DNA of 64,000 nucleotides, taken from the NCBI RefSeq assembly GCF_030285665.1, contig NZ_CP127295.1, forward strand, positions 7,874,001 to 7,938,000, in the 5' to 3' direction. Under the pieces are notes generated by a model. The model ran no database searches, was not told the origin of the DNA, and worked only from the letters and a program-made list of their open reading frames with translations. Of the stretch, positions 23,672 through 31,320 are shown piece after piece. A program made the translations under genes and the position numbers. Each line of letters starts with the position of its first letter. The first letter of the stretch is position 1. Source of the stretch: Amycolatopsis mongoliensis. Lineage in GTDB: Bacteria > Actinomycetota > Actinomycetes > Mycobacteriales > Pseudonocardiaceae.

Positions 23672-25587
23672 CGCGACAGCTCCAGCCGCGCCACGCCCGG
23701 CGTCTCGAACCCGAGCACCTGGCCGTAGAACGACAGCTCCGCCTCCAGCGCCGCCACGATCGTCGCGGCCTGCCGGAACCCGTGCTGCTCCCCGGGGAAC
23801 CGCTGGTACGCGTAAGGGATCCCGCGCCCGGCGAGCCCCGCCACGAACCGGTCGGCCTGCTCCGGCGGGCAGATCCGGTCCTCCAGTCCCTGCTGGAACA
23901 GCACCGGCCCGGCCAGCGTCGCGGCGTTGGCCAGCGGCGAACGTTCGACGTAGCGCTGCCGCGTCTCCGGCAGCGGGCCGACCAGCCCGTCCAGGTACCG
24001 CGACTCGAAGTCGTGCGTGTCGCCTTCGGAGCCGGTCCACCCGGCCAGGTCGAGCACCGGGTACATCACCGTGCCCGCCCGGTAGGTCTTCGTGGTGGTC
24101 AGCGACGCCGCCGCGGTGAACCCGCCCGCGCTGCCGCCGCGGATCGCCAGCCGCTCGCCGTCGGCCAGCCCGGCCGCCACCAGCGCCTCGGCCACCGCGA
24201 CGCAGTCCGCGACGTCCACCACGCCCCACTGCTCGCGCAGCCGCTCCCGATAGGCCCGCCCGAAGCCGGTCGACCCGCCGTAGTTCACCGCCGCCACCGC
24301 GATGCCCCGGCTGCTGAAGTACGCCAGCTCCAGATCGAGCATCGGCAGGTACTGCCCGGTCGGCCCGCCGTGGACGTGCACCACCAGCGGCGGCAGCTCA
24401 CCCTCAGGGGCCTCGAAGTCCGGGTTCGCCGGCCGGTACAGCACCACCGGCACCGTTTCGCCCGCCGCCGTCGTGAACACCCGCTCCTCCGGCACCGGCA
24501 GGAACGCCGACGGCAAATCCGGCTGGGGCGTCAGGTCAATCACCCCGCCCTCGAGGGAGACGTGCACGACCGCGGCTTCGCGGACCGGGCCGCCCGCGAC
24601 CCCGGCGACCCCGCCACGGAAGGCCGCGAGCCCCGTCGAAGACCACGCCGTCAGCTCCCCGGCCACCGGCGTCACCGAGCCGTCCGCCTCGTCGAGCACG
24701 GCCAGCCGGCCCGACACCAGCACCGCGTGCCGCCCGCCGCCGAGCGGGACGAACCACCGCGAACCCGCTTTCCACAGCGGCCCGCCCAGCTCCCGCTCGA
24801 CCGGCGCGAGGTTCGTCAGCGACCCGTCGAGCCCGGCCCGGTGCAGGTTCCACCAGCCGTCCGGGTCGAGCAGCGCCAGCAGCGTCTCCGGCGTCTCCCA
24901 CTCGACCTGGCACACCGAGACGCCGGTACCGCCGGCCAGCACCCGGTGCGGCCCGAACGACCCGTCGCCGGCCACCTCGGCCACGCACAGCTCGGTCCCG
25001 TCCCACGGCATCGCCGGGTGGTCCCAGCCGAACCACGCCGCGTGCCGCCCGTCCGGCGACAGCTTCGGCACGGTCAGGAAGTGGTGGCTCGCGGCCAGCA
25101 CCCGCTCCGAGCCGTCGCCGAGAGCGATCGCCACCAGCTCGCGCTCGACGTCGGTGGGGCGCGGGCCGACACTGCGTTCGCGCACCACGAACACCTCGCC
25201 GGGCGGCCCGGCCCGCAGGTCGCCGTACCGGACGCTCTGGGGCTCCGCGGGCGCCGGTGTGAGCGGCACGACTCCGGTTTCGCTCACCGCGTAAACGCGC
25301 TGATCGGCCCAGTGCGTGAACACGACCACACCGTCGGCGACGGCCCACGGCCGCCCGCCGTACTCGTGCAGCCGGTTGCGGACGTTCCACGGCGCCGGCA
25401 GCACGTCCTCCGTGCCGCCCGGCACCGCCCGCACCAGGGCGACCCGTCCCTGCTCACCGGGCCGCGCCTCGGCCCACCACACCTCGTCCCCGACGACGTC
25501 GAGCCACTGCGGGCCGCCACCGGCGGCGGCCACCTCGGCGGCGGTGATGGGCGAGGACCAGGTTCCGTACGGGGAGATCCGAGACAC
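23668..25587 (-). CDS. S9 family (prolyl oligopeptidase-like) peptidase
   Basis: A 639-residue cytoplasmic peptidase with no signal peptide. The N-terminal ~370 residues look like a beta-propeller (repeated strands such as VPKLSPDGRHAAWFGWD). The C-terminal catalytic domain has the oxyanion segment VHVHGGPTGQ, the nucleophile IRGGSAGGFT, the acid in GLEDRICPPEQ and the His in FPGEQHGF. These are acylaminoacyl-peptidase/DPP-type features. GTG start at 25587. It heads an operon with the LD-carboxypeptidase and PPOX genes, each joined by GTGA overlap. Confidence 0.94.
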   Translation of the reverse strand: MSRISPYGTWSSPITAAEVAAAGGGPQWLDVVGDEVWWAEARPGEQGRVALVRAVPGGTEDVLPAPWNVRNRLHEYGGRPWAVADGVVVFTHWADQRVYAVSETGVVPLTPAPAEPQSVRYGDLRAGPPGEVFVVRERSVGPRPTDVERELVAIALGDGSERVLAASHHFLTVPKLSPDGRHAAWFGWDHPAMPWDGTELCVAEVAGDGSFGPHRVLAGGTGVSVCQVEWETPETLLALLDPDGWWNLHRAGLDGSLTNLAPVERELGGPLWKAGSRWFVPLGGGRHAVLVSGRLAVLDEADGSVTPVAGELTAWSSTGLAAFRGGVAGVAGGPVREAAVVHVSLEGGVIDLTPQPDLPSAFLPVPEERVFTTAAGETVPVVLYRPANPDFEAPEGELPPLVVHVHGGPTGQYLPMLDLELAYFSSRGIAVAAVNYGGSTGFGRAYRERLREQWGVVDVADCVAVAEALVAAGLADGERLAIRGGSAGGFTAAASLTTTKTYRAGTVMYPVLDLAGWTGSEGDTHDFESRYLDGLVGPLPETRQRYVERSPLANAATLAGPVLFQQGLEDRICPPEQADRFVAGLAGRGIPYAYQRFPGEQHGFRQAATIVAALEAELSFYGQVLGFETPGVARLELSR

Positions 25588-25663
25588 CCCCAGAGGCTAG
25601 CGGCCCGCGAAGGTGGGGCGGCGGATGCCGATCATGCGCCCGTGGCCTAGGGTCGTCAGTGCT

Positions 25664-26239
25664 ATGTCTCGCGTAATCCACGTCTTCCGCCAGCCGGATC
25701 GGTTCGTCGCCGGCACCGTCGGCGAGCCCGGCGACCGCACGTTCTACCTCCAGGCGTCCGAGGACGTGCGCACCATCAGCGTCACCATCGAAAAACAGCA
25801 GGTCGTCGTCCTCGCGGAGCGCCTCAGCTCCCTGCTCGAGGAAGTCGCCAGCCGCTTCGGTGCCGACGTGCCCGACGACGTCCCCGACGACCTCCTCGAC
25901 GTCGACCCCCTCACCGTGCCGGTCGAGGAGGAGTTCCGCGTCGGCACCATGGGCCTCGGCTGGGACGCCGACAGCAGCGCCGTCGTCATCGAGCTGCTCG
26001 CCATCACCGAGGGCGAAGTCGACGAGACGGTCGTGCTCGACGACACCGAGGAGGGCCCGGACGCCGTCCGCGTGTTCCTCACCCCGGCCGCCGCCCGCGC
26101 CTTCGCCGAGCGGGCCGACCGCGTCGTCAACGCCGGGCGCAAGCCGTGCCCGCTGTGCGGGGAGCCGCTCGACCCGACCGGGCACATCTGCCCCCGGCAG
26201 AACGGCTACCGGCGCGAAACCGACGCGGACGAAGACTGA
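25664..26239 (+). CDS. DUF3090 family protein
   Basis: A 191-residue protein of unknown function conserved across actinobacteria. It starts MSRVIHVFRQPDRFVAGTVG and ends with a likely zinc site, CPLCGEPLDPTGHICPR. In many actinobacteria it lies in a set with an SCO1664-family gene and the mycothiol ligase gene mshC. Here the first two are adjacent (2-base gap) but the next gene is a kinase instead of mshC. The ATG at 25664 has no evident ribosome site and follows a TAGGGT box by ten bases. Confidence 0.93.
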   Translation: MSRVIHVFRQPDRFVAGTVGEPGDRTFYLQASEDVRTISVTIEKQQVVVLAERLSSLLEEVASRFGADVPDDVPDDLLDVDPLTVPVEEEFRVGTMGLGWDADSSAVVIELLAITEGEVDETVVLDDTEEGPDAVRVFLTPAAARAFAERADRVVNAGRKPCPLCGEPLDPTGHICPRQNGYRRETDADED

Positions 26240-26241
26240 CC

Positions 26242-27057
26242 ATGGCCGACACGCCGGCGGAACAGCCGGATCCGGCCGACCCGGCGTCCCGGGAGCTCGT
26301 CACGCACGGCCGCATCGACGTCGAGGGACGGCTCGTCGACGCCTCCAACGTCACGCTCTTCTGCGCCATCGAGCTCGACGGCGTCACCGGCCGCGTCGTG
26401 TACAAGCCGGTGTCGGGGGAGCGGCCGCTGTGGGACTTCCCCGACGGCACCCTCGCCGGGCGCGAAGTCGCGACCGCCATCATCAGCGAGGCGGCCGGCA
26501 TCGGCGCGATCCCGCCGACCGTGCTGCGCGACGGGCCGTTCGGCCCCGGTATGGTCCAGCTGTGGATCGAGACGACCGAGGACGACCTCGTCGAAGTCCG
26601 CGCCCCCGAAGACCTCCCTGAAGACTGGCGCGTCGTGCTGCACGCCCACGACCGGCTCGGCGAACCCGCGGTGCTGGCCCACGCCGACCACCCCGGGCTG
26701 CGTGACCTCGCGGTGCTCGACATCGTCGTCAACAACACCGACCGCAAGGGCGGGCACCTGCTGCCCGGCCTCGACGGCCGCGTCTACGGCGTCGACCACG
26801 GCATCTGCCTGCACACCGACCCGAAGCTGCGGACCGTCCTGTGGGGCTGGATCGGCGAGCCGGTGCCGCCGGACACCGTCGAGAAGCTGCGCAAGCTGCG
26901 TTCGGAGATCGACGGCGGCCTCGGCAAGACCCTCGCCGAGCACATCACCAGGTTCGAGATCCGGGCTCTCGCCGAACGCACCGACCTGCTGCTGACCGAA
27001 GGCATCTTCCCGGAACCCGGCGACGACTGGCGTGCCATCCCGTGGCCCCTGTTCTGA
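26242..27057 (+). CDS. SCO1664 family (PI3/4-kinase-like) protein
   Basis: A 271-residue protein of the SCO1664 family. The fold resembles phosphatidylinositol 3/4-kinases: VVYKPVSGERPLWDFP supplies a likely ATP-binding Lys, and DIVVNNTDRKGGHLL followed by YGVDHGICLH resembles the catalytic and metal-binding loops. The biochemical role is not established. It follows DUF3090 immediately, and the next gene starts inside its last codons, so the three genes are likely co-transcribed. Confidence 0.92.
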   Translation: MADTPAEQPDPADPASRELVTHGRIDVEGRLVDASNVTLFCAIELDGVTGRVVYKPVSGERPLWDFPDGTLAGREVATAIISEAAGIGAIPPTVLRDGPFGPGMVQLWIETTEDDLVEVRAPEDLPEDWRVVLHAHDRLGEPAVLAHADHPGLRDLAVLDIVVNNTDRKGGHLLPGLDGRVYGVDHGICLHTDPKLRTVLWGWIGEPVPPDTVEKLRKLRSEIDGGLGKTLAEHITRFEIRALAERTDLLLTEGIFPEPGDDWRAIPWPLF

Positions 27058-27929
27058 TCGACCCCGCCGCCCGCGCGCGGCTGATCGACCGCTTCGGCGC
27101 GGAACTGGCCGAACCCTGGTGTGACGCCCTCCCGGAGCTGGTCGCCCGCCTGACGGCCAAGTGGGATCTCGAGGTCCGCGAGGCCCGGCCCGGCAACACC
27201 GGCCGCACGCTGCTGTGCGCCGGTCCCGGCGGTGAGCCGCGGGTCCTCAAGCTCACCCCCGACGCCACCGTCGCGCGGTCCGAAGCGGCCGCGCTCGAAG
27301 CCTGGGCCGGCTGCTCCCGCGTGGTCGACGTCCTCGACACCGACCTCGACGCGAACGCGATCCTGCTCGAAGGCCTGGTCCCGGGCACACAGCTCACCGA
27401 CCGCGAAGTCCCGTGGGCCGAGGTCGGCGACCTGCTCGACCAGCTGCACTCCGTCGAGCCCACCGGTCCCTTCGGTCAGCTGGCGACGGGCATCGACTTC
27501 ATCTTCACCCTCTCCGAACGCCGCCGCCGCGAGTCCCGGGCCGCCGCGCACCTGAGCGCCGAGGTCCTGGCGAAGGGCCGCGAACGGGCCATGGCGCTCG
27601 CCACCAGCGGACCGACCGCGCTCCTGCACGGCGACCTGCACCCGGCCAACGTCCTCGACGCCGGACCGGGCCGCGGCATCGTGGCCATCGACCCGCGCGC
27701 CGGCTTCGGCGACCCGGCACTCGACGCCGTCGACTGGATGTTCGTCCCCGTCGCCGAGGGCGGCACCATCGACGACGGGCTCGAGGCTCTCGGCCCGCAC
27801 GTGGCGGACTTCGACGCCGAGCGCGTCCGCGCCTGGTGCGTCGCGATGGCCCCGCTGGTCGCGCTGTCGCCGCTGCGCCGCGGTGAACCGACGCCGTTCA
27901 CCGACGCCGTCCTGGAGTTGGCGCGCTGA
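27042..27929 (+). CDS. APH(6)/hydroxyurea-kinase-like phosphotransferase
   Basis: A 295-residue kinase of the family that includes streptomycin 6-phosphotransferases (PF04655). The catalytic loop is LLHGDLHPANVLDAG, followed by the metal-binding AIDPRAGFGDPALDAVDWMF. GTG start at 27042 overlaps the end of the SCO1664 gene by 16 bases in another frame. True resistance enzymes and many housekeeping homologues share these motifs, so resistance should not be assumed. It replaces mshC at the position where mshC often follows DUF3090/SCO1664. Confidence 0.85.
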   Translation: MAPVLIDPAARARLIDRFGAELAEPWCDALPELVARLTAKWDLEVREARPGNTGRTLLCAGPGGEPRVLKLTPDATVARSEAAALEAWAGCSRVVDVLDTDLDANAILLEGLVPGTQLTDREVPWAEVGDLLDQLHSVEPTGPFGQLATGIDFIFTLSERRRRESRAAAHLSAEVLAKGRERAMALATSGPTALLHGDLHPANVLDAGPGRGIVAIDPRAGFGDPALDAVDWMFVPVAEGGTIDDGLEALGPHVADFDAERVRAWCVAMAPLVALSPLRRGEPTPFTDAVLELAR

Positions 27930-27980
27930 CCGGCGTGGCGTCACCCACCCGGGTCGCCGCGCCCACTACCTTCGCTGGTC

Positions 27981-28793
27981 GTGCGCTCCCATTCCTATGA
28001 CGACGTGCTCGCCGGCCCGCGCCGCAAGAAGGTGCCGGAGGTCCCCGCCGAGCCCGGTCTCGTGGTCGAAGACCCGGCCAGCGGCTACTGCGGTGCGGTG
28101 GTGAAGATCGAGTACGGGAACGTCGTGCTCGAGGACGCCAAGGGCCGCCACCGCGTGTTCCCGCTCGCCCCCGCCGGCTTCCTGCTCGAAGGCAAACCGG
28201 TCACGCTGGTGCCGGTCAAGGCGGTGAAGGCGCCGGTCAAGCAGGTCTCCGCGTCCGGCTCGGTGAAGGTGCAGGGCCTGCAGGCCCGCGTCGCCCGCGA
28301 CTCGCGCATCTGGGTCGAGGGCAAGCACGACGCCGAGCTGGTCGAACGCGTCTGGGGTCACGACCTGCGCGTCGAAGGCGTCGTCGTGGAGCCGCTGGAC
28401 GGCGTCGACGTGCTGGCCGACCGGATCGCCGAGTTCGGCACCGGACCCGGCCGCCGCCTCGGCGTGCTCGTCGACCACCTCGTGCCCGGCAGCAAGGAGT
28501 CCCGGCTCGTCGAGGGCGTCCGCGACGAGAACGTGCTGGTCACCGGGCACCCGTACATCGACGTCTGGGAGGCCGTGCGGCCCGGGGCGGTCGGGATCGA
28601 GGCGTGGCCGAAGATCCCGCGCGGCACCGAGTGGAAGCAGGGGATCTGCGACGCGCTGGGCTGGGGGCAACCTTTCGAAGGCTGGCAACGTGTCCTGAGC
28701 GGGGTGAGCAGTTTCCGCGACCTCGAGACCCCGCTCATCGGGGCCGTGGAACGGCTCATCGACTTCGTCACCGAACCGACGGAAGAGGGCTGA
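27981..28793 (+). CDS. DUF3097 family protein with Toprim-like segment
   Basis: A 270-residue actinobacterial protein of unknown function. The middle contains IWVEGKHDAELVERVWG followed by VVVEPLDGVDVL and VLVDHLVPGSKES. This Glu-Gly...Asp...DxD-like order resembles a Toprim nuclease/primase fold such as RNase M5, but I cannot confirm it. GTG start at 27981 follows a TACCTT box by about ten bases, so it may be leaderless. It stands alone between the kinase gene and the NfeD gene. Confidence 0.9.
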   Translation: MRSHSYDDVLAGPRRKKVPEVPAEPGLVVEDPASGYCGAVVKIEYGNVVLEDAKGRHRVFPLAPAGFLLEGKPVTLVPVKAVKAPVKQVSASGSVKVQGLQARVARDSRIWVEGKHDAELVERVWGHDLRVEGVVVEPLDGVDVLADRIAEFGTGPGRRLGVLVDHLVPGSKESRLVEGVRDENVLVTGHPYIDVWEAVRPGAVGIEAWPKIPRGTEWKQGICDALGWGQPFEGWQRVLSGVSSFRDLETPLIGAVERLIDFVTEPTEEG

Positions 28794-28877
28794 ATGTCCG
28801 ATTTGCCCAAGGTTACGCGTAGGTCACGTCGAGTCACTGCACCGGTGCGAACCGGCGCGATCTGAGAGCATTGAGCC

Positions 28878-29312
28878 ATGGCATGGGCAGTGGTCTGGTT
28901 GATCGTCGGCATCGCCCTGATGATCGCGGAAGTCGTCTCCGGCGACTTCGTGCTGATCATGCTGGGCGTCGGCGCGCTGTTCGGCGCCGGAGCCGACGTG
29001 CTCACCGGGAACCTCTTCATCGACGTCGCCGTGTTCGCCGTCGCCTCGGTCGGGATGCTCGTGCTGGTCCGGCCCGCGCTGAAGCGGCGCTTCCTCGCCG
29101 GCACCGGCCACCGCACCGGCACCGAGGCCCTCATCGGCGCCCGCGCCGTTGTCTTGTCCACAGTGGACTTCGAGTCCGGGCAGGTGAAGCTGGCCGGCGA
29201 CGTCTGGTCCGCGCGCAGCCTCTCGGAGCACCACGAGCCGATCAAGCCCGGCACGTCCGTCACGGTCGTCGAGATCTCGGGTGCCACCGCCGTCGTGTCG
29301 GCCGAGCCGTGA
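28878..29312 (+). CDS. NfeD-like membrane protein
   Basis: A 144-residue short NfeD protein. Residues 1-~75 hold two or three membrane helices (MAWAVVWLIVGIALMIAEVV, VFAVASVGMLVLVRPAL). The C-terminal ~65 residues are the soluble OB-fold NfeD domain (LIGARAVVLSTVDFESGQVK...). NfeD proteins pair with SPFH/flotillin partners in membrane microdomains; two SPFH genes follow here. Its stop overlaps the GTG start of the next gene. Confidence 0.9.
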   Translation: MAWAVVWLIVGIALMIAEVVSGDFVLIMLGVGALFGAGADVLTGNLFIDVAVFAVASVGMLVLVRPALKRRFLAGTGHRTGTEALIGARAVVLSTVDFESGQVKLAGDVWSARSLSEHHEPIKPGTSVTVVEISGATAVVSAEP

Positions 29313-29797
29313 GCCTGGGGCTCGTCGTCGTCCCCGAAGGCCGGGCCGCGGTGATCGAACGCGGCGGGCGGTTCCGAGCCGTGCTCGGCCCCGGCCGGCA
29401 CTTCGTGATGCCGTTCGCCGACACCGTCCGGGCGCGCGTCGACCTCGGCGACCAGATCCTGTCCGCACCACCCCGGGTCATCGAGGCCGGCGACGGACGG
29501 GAAGTCCACATCGGATTCGAAGTCGTCTTCGCCGTCACCGACCCGAAGCTGGCGACCTACGAAATCGCCAACCCGGCGATCGCGATCGAACAGCTGACCA
29601 CCACGGCGCTGCGGCAGGAAGCGAGCCTGACCACGGCCGAGCGCGCCGTCACCGCACCGGGGGACCTGCACCGTACAGTGTGGACGGTCCTGCACGACAC
29701 CACCGGCCGCTGGGGCGTCGCCGCGAAGGAGCTGAAGCTCGCGGTGAGCCCGCCCGAGGCGCCCGGAACACCGTCAACCGCGCAAGAATGGTACTAG
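29309..29797 (+). CDS. Short SPFH/stomatin-like protein lacking the coiled coil
   Basis: A 162-residue protein that is almost only an SPFH domain: VVVPEGRAAVIERGGRFRAV, GPGRHFVMPFADTVRARVDL, and VHIGFEVVFAVTDPKLATYE. Full-length paralogues, such as the next gene, continue with a helical coiled coil and tail, which is absent here. There is also little of an N-terminal membrane helix. GTG start at 29309 is coupled to NfeD, and the full-length SPFH gene follows after 16 bases. It could modulate the larger SPFH oligomer. Confidence 0.85.
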   Translation: MSLGLVVVPEGRAAVIERGGRFRAVLGPGRHFVMPFADTVRARVDLGDQILSAPPRVIEAGDGREVHIGFEVVFAVTDPKLATYEIANPAIAIEQLTTTALRQEASLTTAERAVTAPGDLHRTVWTVLHDTTGRWGVAAKELKLAVSPPEAPGTPSTAQEWY

Positions 29798-29813
29798 GTA
29801 AGGGGAAGATCTC

Positions 29814-31241
29814 TTGACCACCACAGTAGCGATCGTCGTGGTCGTCTTACTGGCTCTCTTCGTGATCATCACGGTAGCCAAGGCGATCATGGTCGTGCCG
29901 CAGGCGCAGTCGGCGGTGATCGAGCGGCTGGGCCGGTTCCGCACGGTGGCGTCGCCGGGCCTGACCTTCCTGGTGCCGTTCCTGGACAAGGTGCGTGCCC
30001 GGATCGACCTGCGCGAGCAGGTCGTCTCGTTCCCGCCGCAGCCGGTCATCACCGAGGACAACCTGACGGTGTCGATCGACACCGTCGTGTACTTCCAGGT
30101 CACCGACTCCCGCGCCGCGGTCTACGAGATCTCGAACTACATCGTCGGTGTCGAGCAGCTGACCACCACCACCCTGCGCAACGTGGTCGGTGGCATGAGC
30201 CTCGAGCAGACACTGACCTCGCGCGACTCGATCAACACGCAGCTGCGCGGCGTGCTCGACGAGGCGACCGGCCGCTGGGGCATCCGCGTCGGCCGCGTCG
30301 AGCTCAAGGCGATCGACCCGCCGCCCTCCATCCAGGACTCGATGGAGAAGCAGATGCGCGCCGACCGTGAGAAGCGCGCCATGATCCTGACCGCCGAGGG
30401 TCAGCGGGAGTCCGCGATCAAGACCGCGGAAGGCCAGAAGCAGAGCCAGATCCTCTCCGCCGAAGGTGCCCGCCAGGCCACCATCCTCGCCGCCGAGGCG
30501 GAGCGGCAGTCCCGCATCCTGCGGGCGCAGGGTGAGCGCGCCGCGCGGTACCTGCAGGCGCAGGGCCAGGCGAAGGCGATCGAGAAGGTGTTCGCCGCGA
30601 TCAAGGCCGGCCGCCCGACGCCGGAGGTGCTGGCCTACCAGTACCTGCAGACGCTGCCGCAGATGGCGCAGGGCGACGCGAACAAGGTCTGGATGATCCC
30701 GAGCGACTACGGCAAGGCCCTCGAAGGCTTCGCCCGCGCGCTCGGCGCCCCTGGCGACGACGGCGTCTTCCGCTACGAGCCGCCGAAGGACGACGACGTC
30801 CCGGACAAGCCCGAGCTCGAGGACGAAGAGGTCGCCAGCTGGTTCGAGACGAAGAGCGACCCGAAGGTCGCCGAGGCCGTCGCGGCCGCGGAAGCCGTGG
30901 CACGCCAGGAGGTCCCGGCCCTCGGCACCCCCTCGGCGCCGCCCGCGCGACCGGCGATCCCGCGTCCGGTCCAGCAGCAGGTGCAGCTGCCCGAGGTGGA
31001 GCCGGCGGACGAGGAGCGGGGCACCGAGGTCACGCCGGCGCCGCAGCAGCCGCCGACGCCGCAGAGCGGCCAGCCGCTGCCGCAGCCGCAGTCCCCGGCC
31101 GGGCCGCCCCCGGGCGGCCAGTACCAGGGCCAGCCGCCGCAGTCCCCGCCGCCGGGTCAGTTCGGCGGACCGCAGAACCCGGGCAGCGGGCCGTTCCCGC
31201 AGCAGCCCCCGTTCGGCGGCCCCCAGGGCCCGCGCCGCTGA
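29814..31241 (+). CDS. SPFH domain (stomatin/flotillin-like) protein
   Basis: A 475-residue membrane-scaffold protein. TTG start at 29814 follows a good ribosome site (AGGGGAAG, 29800-29807). An N-terminal helix (VAIVVVVLLALFVIITVAKA) is followed by the SPFH domain (VVPQAQSAVIERLGRF...FPPQPVITEDNLTVSIDT). Then comes an Ala/Glu/Gln-rich helix with repeated AEGQ, AEGARQ and AEAERQ units (~residues 190-265) that should form a coiled coil. The last ~100 residues are Pro/Gln/Gly rich. Stomatin-type proteins form membrane rings and regulate proteases or channels. It completes the NfeD/SPFH module. Confidence 0.93.
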   Translation: MTTTVAIVVVVLLALFVIITVAKAIMVVPQAQSAVIERLGRFRTVASPGLTFLVPFLDKVRARIDLREQVVSFPPQPVITEDNLTVSIDTVVYFQVTDSRAAVYEISNYIVGVEQLTTTTLRNVVGGMSLEQTLTSRDSINTQLRGVLDEATGRWGIRVGRVELKAIDPPPSIQDSMEKQMRADREKRAMILTAEGQRESAIKTAEGQKQSQILSAEGARQATILAAEAERQSRILRAQGERAARYLQAQGQAKAIEKVFAAIKAGRPTPEVLAYQYLQTLPQMAQGDANKVWMIPSDYGKALEGFARALGAPGDDGVFRYEPPKDDDVPDKPELEDEEVASWFETKSDPKVAEAVAAAEAVARQEVPALGTPSAPPARPAIPRPVQQQVQLPEVEPADEERGTEVTPAPQQPPTPQSGQPLPQPQSPAGPPPGGQYQGQPPQSPPPGQFGGPQNPGSGPFPQQPPFGGPQGPRR

Positions 31242-31260
31242 CCCTGCTTTCCGCGTTGGT

Positions 31261-31311
31261 CCGTGAAGGCCTCCTTACCGGCTCTTATGGCCGGTAAGGA
31301 GGCCTTCACGG
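31261..31311. repeat. Long perfect palindrome, family A, copy 2
   Basis: Arms at 31261-31282 and 31290-31311 (22 bases each) with loop TCTTATG. It is the exact reverse complement of the element at 5859-5909, loop included, with further matching flanks. It lies between the convergent SPFH gene (stop 31241) and MFS gene (stop 31321), so it can terminate transcription from both sides. Confidence 0.85.
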
Positions 31312-31320
31312 CGTTTCGCC

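Noticed and set aside
22785..24229. Upstream extension of the LD-carboxypeptidase to 24229
   Set aside because: The extension overlaps the S9 catalytic domain in another frame; GTG 23671 with GTGA coupling matches the family N terminus.
27042..27929. Aminoglycoside resistance gene
   Set aside because: The kinase motifs fit the family, but many members are not resistance enzymes and no antibiotic cluster surrounds it.
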